From Paramecium tetraurelia (lineage: Eukaryota; Ciliophora; Oligohymenophorea; Peniculida; Parameciidae), in contig NW_001799066.1 in NCBI RefSeq assembly GCF_000165425.1, forward strand, positions 826,601-890,600: a stretch of 64,000 nt of DNA. Reading direction: 5' to 3'. Each line of letters begins with the position of its first letter. The first letter of the stretch is position 1. Both the position numbers and the translations under genes were made by a program. Under the pieces are notes generated by a model. It was given only the letters and a program-made list of their open reading frames with translations, had not been told where the DNA came from and did not search any database. Below are positions 37,829-48,418 of this stretch, in pieces.

Positions 37829-38425
37829 TTTCCTAGAAAAATTTCTAATAATTCTTTAATAAATTTACATGAGATAAAAACTCAAAATCTAATATTAATT
37901 TTCCTTACTTGCATTAGGGTTTACAAGTGTATATTCAAATCATTTACTTCTTACAATTTAAACAATAATTGTCATTCTTGCGTATCAAAAGTATCTTAAG
38001 AACTCATAAAATTTCTACATAATCTTTTTAGGTTAAATTACATTACTCCTTTAATCAACTATCAATAATTGATATCTTAGGAAAGAATTAAAGGAGTGAT
38101 TAAATATATCAGAAAGATAGAAAATGAATTAAAAGAATTAAAAAAGGAGCATATAGTTATGAAAAGATTCTATGATTTAATATATAGATGTTTTCTCTTC
38201 TCCTGACAGGGTAGAATAATAAGAATAATTATTATATATATATCTATATATTTTCAAATAATTAGGGAGCTTTTTATTATTCAATAAATTTATGAATATT
38301 AGGTTTCTGAGTTTATCTATTTTAATTTTTCTATTTTTTCTGTATTTATATTAAATTTTTTATTTTATTAGAATAAGATTTTAAAATATTATTACCATGT
38401 TTTATACGGTTCCAGAATTTCTTGA
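37829..38425. other. Spacer between divergent genes, with an inverted repeat
   Basis: About 600 bp separating the AlaX gene and a plus-strand Cys-rich gene, so both promoters lie here. No coding frame is convincing. It holds the inverted repeat annotated separately and an AT-alternating tract near 38230-38255. Confidence 0.5.
38044..38098. repeat. Short inverted repeat
   Basis: The arm TACTCCTTTAAT (38044-38055) is matched by ATTAAAGGAGTG (38087-38098), an 11-of-12 bp inverted repeat with a 31-bp loop that itself contains the near-palindrome ATCAATAATTGAT. It could form a hairpin in RNA or be a binding site. Its role is unknown. Confidence 0.5.
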
Positions 38426-39265
38426 ATGGGAGGAAACAAAAGTATTAAATTGTTTCATATATAGTTAGCCATGAATGCATAAAATAAAATGGAATAAGTA
38501 AATAAAGTATCGAAAGTTAAACAAATAGGGGTTAAAGTGGTGTAAGTTGAGGGGAATTATGGGGAACTAGTCATCAACAATAAAAAAGACCAAGATTTCA
38601 ATGATGAATTAAAAAAGATGATAAATTAGAATACTTAATTATAAAATAATCATCAAAATTAGCGACAAGATATCCAAAAAGACAGGGGGGATTGTGCTAG
38701 CCTACAAGTTATGGACAGAAGCAATTAGTCAGATATATTGCCTATACAGATTAAACAGAATAAAGAAGAAATTTATAGCCAAGGAGATTAAAGAATATAG
38801 TTGTCCATCAAAGGAGAAGGCTTTTCAGAATTTAGAATACGTTCAATATGCTTTAAATTGAAATGCCCCTCCTGCCTAGAATATTTTTCAAGTTCCCCTC
38901 CTAAAAAATAATAATAAAATATCTATTAATTTCAATCAGAATGTAAAAAATGCTCAAAACAAATGAGCATAATCTATCATAACTATATCTAATAACTGCC
39001 AGAAAAAACTTAATGGCTCATCGGATCTATAAAAAGTTGTGAAAAAGTTGAATGGCAATTGCTCGCTATATAAGCCTAAGCCACTTGTAAATGTATGTCA
39101 CTTAAGTCTTAATTGCCTTCTATAGAATATACTTTGGAGAAAAACAAATAAGTTGCTCCATAACCTAAACGCTAGAAATTTTAAATTACAGATTAAAATA
39201 GATACCTTTGTCATGGATGCGCTCAAGAACTCAAATTCCAACCTGAGTTCTTAATAATTAAATGA
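38426..39265 (+). CDS. N-myristoylated Cys-rich putative zinc-binding protein
   Basis: An intronless 279-residue frame. MGGNKSIK suggests N-myristoylation. The first half is polar and Gln/Asn-rich. The second half holds CxxC pairs: FKLKCPSCLEYF, SECKKCSKQM, a CKC near residue 225, and LCHGCAQEL close to the end. Paired CxxC knuckles imply one or two zinc ribbons. I recognise no family. The 42-bp gap to the convergent downstream gene is typical of this genome. Confidence 0.6.
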
Positions 39266-39306
39266 TGAATAATATTTGGCTAAATACAAAATTTTAATAT
39301 CATTTT

Positions 39307-40169
39307 TCAGATTGGAGATATTCCTTCAAGTTTTACATATTTTTAGAACAATGTCACTATTATAAAATCTTAGAATTACTTTTTTAATTGTTAATTTTTT
39401 AAATAGCCTTGATCGTTTTGCTAAATCTATCTGTGTATTATTTTTCAAGTAACTTTTCTAATAAATATCATACTTTATCAGTATAGATTGTCTACATTGG
39501 ATTTAAGGATTAGTCATCAGTTAGAGAATCTAAGGAAGCATTTAAATCTTAGTTTTGTTGTTTATATTATTTAAAAGACTAAGATGGTTTCCTTAAAGGA
39601 ATTTTAATTTTTTTATTTGAGGATAATACAGCAGCGTCAAGAATATCTTATTCAATTTTTTTGTTGAAAATCTTTATCTTTATATGGATCATATTTTGGA
39701 TAATTTGTAATATACTAAATTAATTCTAGATCATTATTTATCAGCTAGTTCTTGACAATTTAATTGAGTTTAAAGCCCTTTTATAAGAATGAATGCATAT
39801 GTTTAATGTTATGTAACTCACTATTTTCAAAAGTTTATGGAGTATGAATTTATAATCGAACTTCATGTATATAAGCTCGATTGATTGCGGTTTCTGTATT
39901 TCTATTTTATTGGGTCTGTTTTCTCCTCAAAAACTCTTCAGATAAAAATCACAAAACACATTCCAAATTTTAATCTAGTATCCTTAGAAATCGAAACTCC
40001 TTCACTCTCCTCTGTTTTAATGATAATTTTAGGCACCTCATAATTGGTCGACTGAGCATTAAAAGATATTTCTTACAGCCATTGATTGAGTTGTTTATAA
40101 TTATAATTCAGTGATAGTTTCAGAACATTAAAGAACCCTCCTTCTTTTTGGGAAATATATTTTATTCAT
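39307..40169 (-). CDS. Unresolved gene, possibly broken
   Basis: Protein-like stretches occur in several frames and I could not join them with standard tiny introns. They include NYNYKQLNQWLQEISFNAQ and TEESEGVSISKDTRLKFG near 39965-40130, NRNTETAINRAYIHEVRL near 39855-39910, IQYITNYPKYDPYKDKDF near 39680-39735, and SQSFKQYKQQNQDLNASL with YLLEKLLEKQYTDRF near 39430-39570. The last pair is separated by an in-frame TGA near 39467. The start shown (MNKIYFPKRR at 40169) is a guess. It may be a gene with unusual introns, sequence errors, or a decaying pseudogene. Confidence 0.35.
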
Positions 40170-40207
40170 TAATATATGATATTCAAATATTTACTGGTAA
40201 AATTGGA

Positions 40208-41432
40208 TCAACTCTCATTAAGTTCTTATGTATTTTGCACTTCCATAATCACTTCCTCCTCCACTTTCGTTTTCTCTGGTTTTTTCTATAATAATGAATG
40301 ATATTAAGAATTACTGAATAAAATAGTAATGAAATTAATAAGGTCAAACTAACAAAATTGAGAATAAAGAAGACGTTATTTTAGACTTCACTATCCAATA
40401 AAAATAGATTGTAACTTATCTTTTACATCACTGCTATATAACACATAGTTGCTAATCTTATAATCCAACTAATCTCAGCAATTACTATTAGTTCTGAAGT
40501 TGAAATCTTACACACAATTGGATAAAAAAGAGTGCCTAATCCCAAATAATAGCCTGAATTCGAAAAACTAGTGAGATTAGAGCAGTATCCAAAACATACA
40601 CTAATTTAACCTAATACAATTAATCTATTCTTGTCTATTGAGTCGTAGAATATCATATTAAAGATGATCATAAATAATTATGATGGATGATATTAAAATT
40701 GAATCAGAGAAGTCTAAAAGATTATGACTAAAATTAAATATTTGAAATTTTTTAAAAAGGCTTGAAGAAATTTCTCATGTCCCTCTTCAGTTTAGTTTAC
40801 TTGTAATTCAGTAGTTTAATTCCTTTGCAATAGTTCCTCTTCTAATTATTTCACATTTTATGACAAACCCGAAAAAGGTATTATTGATATCAACAATATC
40901 CTTGCACCAGTTGCGCATAAGTAGATAAGTATTGTTACAAAGTATATCTTTTCTGCACTTAAAATTGCATTTAGAATGCTCCCTATAGCAAATTATAGTG
41001 GAATGAATAATGAGAAAAAGGAGATCGCCTCATCAGTATATTTCAATCTCAAATACATCATCACTTATATTAAATTAATACCTCCAGCAATTCCAATTAA
41101 AAAATTTAATGCTAAATTACCAAGGTCTGGCTGTGGTGCTATAGAAGGATATACAAAATAGATTGGCAGTAATGAAACCAAAAGTATGAAATCAGAGATG
41201 TAAAATACTACACGATTTGAAAACCTTTAGATGTATCTGATTACAAATTAAAAATATTTTCTTACTTGTATAACCTTGATCCAACTGCGCAACCAAAGTA
41301 TAAAATTCCATTTTATAATTAAGAGTTTAAAGCAACTGATAGCATTCCTGAAAGATACATCATGTTCAATGTCAATATGATTGGAGCATAAAACTATTTT
41401 TGATTAGGCAAATAACATTGACTTTTGTTCAT
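40208..41432 (-). CDS. Polytopic membrane protein, transporter-like
   Basis: About 390 residues from MNKSQCYLPNQK. A 29-nt intron follows GSRLYK, and a second (40286-40314, 29 nt) restores the C-tail KKPEKTKVEEEVIMEVQ. Eight to ten hydrophobic helices can be counted, including FYISDFILLVSLLPIYFVY, NLALNFLIGIAGGINLI, YFVTILIYLCATGARILLI and VFFILNFVSLTLLISLLFY. A hydrophilic loop with QLEEELLQRNQTTELQ splits the protein into two halves, as in many 10-12 TM carriers. The substrate cannot be told. Confidence 0.7.
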
Positions 41433-41636
41433 TTATATAATAATATAGTCTAAGAGTTTAAATTTTGTACAAAACTTTGAAATATTATATATAAGAAGAT
41501 ATTTTAATGAATTCGTCCCCGTAATCAGAGATAAGAGGGAGTTGTACATCTATTTGATTGCTTACTATATGAAAGATAATAAAATAATAATACTTTTGTT
41601 TATCAGAAATATATTAATTTATAATATAATATTCTA

Positions 41637-42980
41637 ATGTTTAGGAAAGGAAGGAATGACCCTTTAGAATTGTTAAGAGATCATGTGATTCATCATAAGC
41701 AAATTAAATTGAAAAGCAAAAATACCGACCATAGACTGCTCTTTGATAATAATATCGAATTCAAATGCTCGACTGTAATTGAGTTATCATAAATACAAGG
41801 AAACAGCTTGGAAGTCGAAATCAGGTTAGGAATATACTCTTGGAGCGTTGTGGTGTTTTCTGGATTGTCATTTGCAAGGGCTGGAATAAAAAAATTATAG
41901 AAAAAAGGCATTGGATCTAAACTTTGAATAGGTGTTTAAGGCAGATAATCAAGACATAATTGAATATTTCACTGGCAAAGTCGATTATACAGATTGTATC
42001 AATGCAGACAAGAAGGCCTCCTTGTACAATAAGAAAGCCCTCCAAAAGGATGAGGATGTTGAGTTTGCTAGTTAAAAAAAGGTGAAGCCTGATTCAGAGA
42101 AGGAGGTATATATATGATATAGATTTAGCCACTCACTGAGAAAGAGTTCAATTTAAAGGTGTTTGATGAGATTTTGAGATTCGAAAAACCCATTACCACG
42201 AGAAATAGATTATTTAGAGTTTAAGATAGGACATTTGATGACATTTTGAAAACATCCTAAAAAGTATTTATAATAAGCATAACATATAAAGATCTTTTAA
42301 GGCTAGTATGTAGGAGTAGGCGGAGATGAAGAGGAATTGTAGTAAATTCTTGGAACTAGAACTTAAGATGTTAACAAGGCTAAATAGCTATCAACTGCTA
42401 AATTATCTTATTCTGTGTTGAATGAATTCATTAAATCGAAGGAGAAGCCCATTATTATAGTGCCTCAAATAGCGGAATTGGGAAACCTTTGTTTGAAGAA
42501 TGTGTAGTAGTTTCTAGAGTAAGGATAATATCTGGATCCAAATGGATTGAAATTCACTAACGAATCCAGATCTGTTTAAATTAAAGTGAAGTTGAGATTG
42601 ACTGACATGTAAAGATAATGGTTTTAATTATAGCGAATAATAATTTTTAATATTGGATACTCCCAATACAATAACTAATTGGAAAAGAGTGGTTGCAGTG
42701 TTTTTAAGGGGATCTACCTACGAGTTGAAACAATTCCCAGATTAAAACCCCAATCAATTGTTTAAAAAGTAATTTGTAATACTATCTCAAACTTAGCATC
42801 AGAGGTTATCACTTAAAGTTTGAGGAGGAGAAACTGAAAGATTTGATCAAATAATGGAATGTAAAGGTTTTCGATTTGCATAGAAGCAAAAGGTACTAAG
42901 ATATTGATGTGGTAAATGCATTTTGGGAAGATCTTGAAGCTTTTCTATTGAGGCCTGCTAAGTTACCATCATAATAATGA
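41637..42980 (+). CDS. Cdc73/parafibromin, Paf1 complex subunit
   Basis: A component of the Paf1 transcription-elongation complex on RNA polymerase II. The N-terminus (DPLELLRDHVIHHKQIKL, then EYTLGALWCFLDCHL) matches the Cdc73 N-domain. The C-terminal Ras-like domain is clear: EKPIIIVPQIAELGNLCLKN, WKRVVAVFLRGSTYELKQFP, GYHLKFEEEKLKDLIKQW, VFDLHRSKRYQDID and FWEDLEAFLL. About 400 residues, shorter in the linker than animal parafibromin. Introns include 41775-41799 (25 nt, AAG acceptor) near the 5' end and a GT...TAG one of about 24 nt near 42767. Loss of the first intron would truncate the protein after about 70 residues. Confidence 0.88.
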
Positions 42981-43020
42981 GTATTTTGGATATTTAATAT
43001 TTCTGTGTATTTGTATATTT

Positions 43021-43341
43021 TCAATGCTTTTATTAAAACACTTCTGTTGCATTTTAATATTTTGATACAAACCTATCATTTTCGACATCATAAGTTGGTA
43101 ATACTAATATTCTGTTCTTGTGTAATTCTTATTGGATTTTGTAATTGAGTGCATACTAATAAATTATTCAATTTTGCTTTACTTATTTCCTTCGATTGAC
43201 ACAATTCTAAAAAGTCCAATCCTTCAATTGCACACCCATTTTGTTTGGCAAATTTTCCTTATTGATACAAGCTTGCATTCTCTCATAGAATGTGATGCAA
43301 GGGTTGATGCCACCTGATGTATTGATTCCAATGTATGACAT
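43021..43341 (-). CDS. Small CX9C protein, possibly mitochondrial
   Basis: About 97 residues: MSYIGINTSGGINPC, then CITFYERMQAC (Cys, nine residues, Cys), then LKDWTFQNCVNRRKQ. A 27-nt intron follows, and a basic C-terminal half ends VSKYQNATEVFQQKH. A single complete CX9C pair plus one extra Cys resembles imported intermembrane-space CHCH proteins, such as the NDUFS5-like complex I subunit, but the second pair is incomplete. Assignment is therefore tentative. It ends 41 bp from the convergent Cdc73 gene. Confidence 0.5.
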
Positions 43342-43463
43342 TAAAATTAATTATTATTATTATTATTATTTGAACATTGATAACTAACAAGATTTTTAGA
43401 TTATACTGAATTTCACATATATAATAATATTTGAGATATTATACACACTCCATGATTTCAATT

Positions 43464-45381
43464 TCACTAAAACGCAGGGTTATTAGCATTTCCACAACAC
43501 ATCAATATACAATTAGCACAAGAACATTATATCTTCGGATCTTCAGCTTTAATTGATTGTTATGATCTAATATTATATGAAATATTACAATTGTTTCTAA
43601 CTTTTTGACTTCCCATTGTTGGATTATAAGTTTTCAGCTTGCTTGTACTTCTCAAATGTAGTCCTGTTTGTAAATAATGTTATGATTTATCCATAAAGTA
43701 AATGAGACACTGCTATTATGAACAAAACACTTAAAAATATTATTATTGATTAAACAACTATCTTGGTTATAAATAAAGTATTCGACTGAGACTCTATCAT
43801 ATTATTGAACCAACTATAAATCGGATTGCCATCACTGTATTCCTGGCCAATAAACGCACTATTTAGTATTAAAATATGAATCAAATTTATCCAAATTATA
43901 GAAATAAAGGAAAAGTAAATAAAGTAGTTTTTTGCTCCAATCTATTAGAATGAACATAATCATTACACAATTGTTCACCCAAGGACAATGATGATCATAT
44001 ACTACGATACACCTTTTGCAAAATTCACAATGTCTAGATCTCTCTGGTTTCTTTATTAGACATTCTTAACACACTTCCCAAGGTTCATTATCATTCAATA
44101 ATTTAAACAACTGCTATTAATCTGTGGATTTCTCAATAAAACCAGGATGCAAGAACATGGTCAAGAAGTACAGTATTATACCCAACAAAAAGGAAAAGAC
44201 TGACAAAATCTAAAGCCATTCGTGTTTGAAATAAAATGGATACACAAATAAAATAGTCCCTATCATACAATAAAAGTAGATTATGAAAAAAGCTATGATT
44301 TAAGTCCAACTTACAGAGGGAGGTTTGATGCTATCCTAGTATTCACTACAAATACCTTGGCTTTATATTCAGGAATTCTAATAAGCAATTATTTGACATC
44401 AAAATCTCAAAAACTCCATTTTATTGATTTTCAAAAGCAGCTTCAGCAGGAGTTTAGTTCTTAATATCTCTTATACTTTTATTAGCTCCCTTTTGTAGTA
44501 ATTTCTTCGCAATTCTACAGTTCCCAGTCACAGCAGCCAAGTGCAAAGGGGTCATACCTTCTCCATCCTTCAAATTTATATAATAGCTGTAGTTCGGTAG
44601 TTTGGACAACCATGACAACAAAAATTGGAGGGCAAAAAGACTATCAAAATACGTTGCCCAATGCAAAGGCGTTCCTCCTTGTGAATCTTACTCAACTATT
44701 GATTGACCTTATAAATATAACCATACCATCGCTTAAACTTAATCACCTTAAGCTGCTACTGACAAAGCATTTTAACCTTGAGAATTTTTTATGTTTAGAT
44801 CTGCTCCAGCATCCTTAAGCATCTCCAAGATTGATATAGATCCCACATAGGCTGCAAAATGAACAGATGCAAATTGGTCCTAATTGACTCTATTTATCCA
44901 TTCTTCAAATTGATTTTATGTAGAATTTTGCTTCGCAGTTTCCAACAATTTCTCCACCACTGCGGGCTAATTCTTAAAGCATGCGATGTGAAGTAGTGTT
45001 TACTTTTTCTGATCCAATAACTCGTCCAATTTTAATTTCTCCTTTCTAATTTTCAAATCATCCAAAATTACTAAGAATTCTTCAACTTCTCCCTCCTGCG
45101 TCGCCTTCAGAAGCATATTCAATGCCTTACCGTAATTAACGAAGGGCATCACTTTTCTCAACTCCTCTATTGATTACTACTGATACTTCAATAAATATTA
45201 CAAATTCTGAAAGGGATTTATCAAGTTGATCGTTTATTTAAGAACGTAACAAATCCTAATTTATTTAATAGATTGAAGAACTTCTAATAGGAATTTAACC
45301 ACTCTTTTATTAGTTTTCTTTATTGTTTATCAAAGGACTGCTGATGTTATTTTATTTGTCCAACTCTATTTCTGTATTCAT
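43464..45381 (-). CDS. Ankyrin-repeat DHHC palmitoyltransferase
   Basis: A multi-pass S-acyltransferase of the ZDHHC13/17 type. Ankyrin repeats fill the N-terminal half ([59 protein letters not shown]). Hydrophobic helices and the catalytic Cys-rich domain follow: [20 protein letters not shown], then [16 protein letters not shown], with the DHHC catalytic Cys intact. The post-domain TTxE-like motif appears as [10 protein letters not shown]. About 620 residues. Introns include a 22-nt one near 45230 and a 22-nt one near 43590. Ankyrin-DHHC enzymes act on Golgi or endosomal membranes in other eukaryotes. Confidence 0.9.
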
Positions 45382-45973
45382 AAAATTAAAATTAATTAAC
45401 TATTAAAGCTGAAATTTATAATGATTCCTCAATTACAATACATAACCAATAGTATTAACTTTCAAAAACAATCCTTTAAAAATTATCCTACAATTTTATG
45501 TCTATATATTTATTCATTTTCTTGATATGAACAAAATTCTAATCAAAAATAATTTTGCATTTATTTCAGAAATATTTATCCCAAACACAATTGTTATATT
45601 CTATACAAAATTTAACTTAATCCGAATTCTAATTCTAAGTGATTCATATTTCAAAAATTTCGAAATGGAAATCGTTTTTATCGAGATAAAAATAGTTTAA
45701 TAATGATAAAACCGTACTTTAAAAAACAAATTAAGTGATATCGATTAGAAAATAAGCAATCTACACATTATTAATTTAATACTTTAAGATATATATAATT
45801 GAGAGATTTAAGAGTGGGAATATAAAGATCATCTAGTGGGAAATGATAGAGCAGAGTTAATAATGAATGTAGGTAATGTAATTTTGAAGTAATCAGTAGA
45901 AGGAATAATCTTAGAATAAGTCTAATATTGAATATATATATTATTATAAATAATTAAATAATTGAAAGAAGAA
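45382..45973. other. Gene-free spacer between divergent genes
   Basis: About 590 bp of A+T-rich sequence upstream of both the DHHC gene and the next plus-strand gene. No frame longer than about 30 codons is convincing, and no RNA or repeat feature is seen. Confidence 0.45.
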
Positions 45974-46294
45974 ATGATAAGCGATACTGTATTGCTTGTG
46001 TCAATAATATGTGCAGCATCTATTTTAGTAGTGGTTGGGATATTTTGTGTATGGAGAAAACTGAGGATCAGAACCATTAATAATTTGAATAATAAGCCTA
46101 TGCCTAAGGCGTATGTTGAAATTCCAGACAAAACTGATCGACAAGCCAGGCCTCCAACAAATCCATAATAATGTTCTCCAAAAGGGGATGAGGATAGTAT
46201 AGCAATAAAAAGGAAAGTAAAGAATTTTTCATCTGCAGTGATAAACAAGAAGAAGAATCTCACAATAAAAATACCAACTAAAGAGGAAAGTTGA
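45974..46294 (+). CDS. Small single-pass membrane protein
   Basis: An intronless 106-residue frame: MISDTVLLVSIICAASILVV begins a single hydrophobic helix (about residues 5-27). A basic stop-transfer WRKLRIR and a polar cytosolic tail with PDKTDRQARPPTNP and a Lys-rich end follow. The topology would be N-out with a short lumenal end, or tail-in signal-anchor. It lies 88 bp before a p24 gene on the same strand. No family is recognised. Confidence 0.6.
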
Positions 46295-46382
46295 ATGAGC
46301 TCTATTTTATATCTATAATCTTTTTTGGTTTTAGTAAATTTGTTATATTTAATAAACATCAAATAATAAAAGTAAACCTGAA

Positions 46383-46970
46383 ATGATCTTGCTACTCTTG
46401 GTTGGGCTTGTTGAGGGCGTGTAATTTGGTTATGAAGTGGAGAGAGGATAATCAATATGCTTCGAAGATTACTTTTCTCAGGATGATGTATTCGATTTGA
46501 GAGTAAGAGCAAATTCTTCAAATTATTCTGTGAAACTCGAAGAATCAGAATAGAAGAAATACGTTCCATTATACGAAAGAAGTGGAGCTTGGGAACACAA
46601 TTATCAACATTAATCAAATCACAAAACCTCTCATATGAAGTATTGCTTTATAAATTTGGAAAATGACGGCATCCTCTTTAATATCACATACAAGACGGGA
46701 TCTGAATTAGCAGACATGTAGAAAGTAGCCAAAATCTCAGATTTAAATTAAATGGGCGGTCACATGAAGAAATTGAATAGTATGCTTGATGATATCAAAA
46801 GAGAGAGATCATTCCTCATAGCAAAATACGATTTTCTGTCTAGGATGCAAGGATCAATTTCAAAGAAATAAATAGTCTTTGGTCTAATGTGTTTAGGAAT
46901 TTCATTGATAATAACAGCTATCACTGTGAATTTGATAAAAAGAATCCTATAACAAAAAAAGTCATAATGA
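46383..46970 (+). CDS. p24/emp24 family cargo receptor
   Basis: Type I membrane protein of COPI/COPII vesicles. MILLLLVGLVEG is the signal peptide. The lumenal GOLD region begins with CFEDYFSQDD and contains KYCFINLEN, giving one pair of cysteines as in the family. A coiled region (LNSMLDDIKRERSFLIAKYD) precedes the transmembrane helix IVFGLMCLGISLIITAITV and the short tail KRILQQKKS, whose basic end resembles a COPI-binding signal. At 195 residues the size is normal. No intron is needed. Confidence 0.88.
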
Positions 46971-47029
46971 ATGTAGATTAGTATAGTTTATTGATGAAAT
47001 ATATATTAATTATGTAAAATTATCAAGAA

Positions 47030-48156
47030 TCATTCTATTTCAAACTGTTGTTGATCATACTCTACTTATGGTTCATCCCCTTAATCTGGTTCATCCTGCT
47101 AATTCAACTACTCCTCACCATCATTTTTTTGGATTTCGATTTCCGTTTTGCACAGAGGACATTGCTTATTGTTCTGTAACCAATTCTTTATACAACTAGA
47201 ATGATATATGTGTTTGCAAGGCAATTCTCTCACCTTCTCCTCTTCCTTGAATTCGAACAAGCATACTGAACATCTAAGATTGGTATTGAGATTCTTACTT
47301 GTCTTCTGGCATACTGTCATGATTCAAGGTTCGTTTTGGCAGTTGTTTAATCTATTATTTGGTTAATCCCTTGGGCACATTACTAATTAAATCAGTATTT
47401 TTACCCTATCTATTCTTCCAATTCCAAGAGCTACTCATAAGTCATTGCATCTGGATCGATTTCTTAATCCTAGTATTCGTGGAAGTTCTCTAACTATTAC
47501 TAATCTCCCTGGTATAAATATTGCATTAACTAATAGAGTTGCTGTCTTGTAAGAGGAATGTGATTCTATTACTATTATTATTATTGATCATCCTTGGGTG
47601 AGATAAACGCATACCTCTTAGTTCATATCTTAGTTGGAATTGTTCTGATACTTCTCTTGCATCTCATCCAATTCTTATTAGAGTTGGTCGATCTATTCCT
47701 TCAATTGCTTCTTTTTTGATTTCTACTTTTTTATTTTCTCTTCCAATTAATGAATTTGCTATTCATAAGCTTGATTGGTTTCCTGCAGCTTATTAATTTA
47801 TTCCATATAAGATTCATTAATCTTATTGCAATCATTTAAATACTTTATATTATTATTGAAGTCTATTGCTTAGAATTTTATTCTTCTTTATTAGTTGCAT
47901 ATTCAATTAATTCAATTGATGCTCATTACTTAATTTCAATTAGAAGATGTTATCCTACACATTATTACGAAACTAATTACTTGTTACTTTATATCAAACT
48001 AGTTTTGCTTTTATATTCTTCTCTCGAATTGGTTGTGCATGCCTCTATTTTAAATAATTATCAATCATTACAGTTCTTATTCTTCTTGTTGTTTTATTTT
48101 TAAGTGCTGGGGTTGATCACTCAACAAGCTTTAATTACGAATGTTTGCTATCCCAT
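47030..48156 (-). CDS. Coiled-coil RING-H2 E3 ubiquitin ligase
   Basis: About 316 residues over roughly seven introns of 22-32 nt, several with AAG acceptors (47593-47614, 47822-47843). It starts MGQQTFHLKIKQQ (a possible myristoylation site) and continues as a coiled-coil. Then come QIGNVPKGLTKQQIKQLP and the RING-H2: KCSVCLFEFKEEEKVRELP, CKHIYHSSCIKNWL, CPLCKTEIE. The linker before the RING is a widespread hallmark of RING-H2 ligases. Both halves must be joined by a 25-nt intron. The apparent short frame at 47108-47320 beginning MTVCQKTSK starts inside that intron and is not a separate gene. Confidence 0.82.
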
Positions 48157-48418
48157 TTACACACATTGTACCTGCAATCTACACTTGATTTCCTTTCAAC
48201 AGAGGAGAACCTTTCGTTATTTACGGTCTTCTAACTTAAAACTATTTCACTTATTGTAAATTCAGGATACTAGGATTTTACATTAAATTAATTAATAAAC
48301 ATAAATGAGAATATCGTCTCATTCAATAACGCCATTTTGTTGATTCCCACACTGGAACAAACGTGATTTCTTTATAGTTTTATAGACACAATCAAGACAA
48401 TAATTAATAAATTGAATA

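Noticed and set aside
45922-46617. 231-codon minus-strand frame (MINVDNCVPK) open under the standard code
   Set aside because: It lies antisense to two well-formed plus-strand genes, the small membrane protein and the p24 protein, which has a signal peptide, TM helix and conserved Cys pair. It spans their intergenic gap and has no domain of its own.
47108-47320. Separate 70-residue RING gene starting MTVCQKTSK
   Set aside because: The start lies before and inside a 25-nt intron; removing it joins the RING to the upstream KGLTKQQIKQLP linker typical of RING-H2 ligases, so it is the 3' end of a larger gene.
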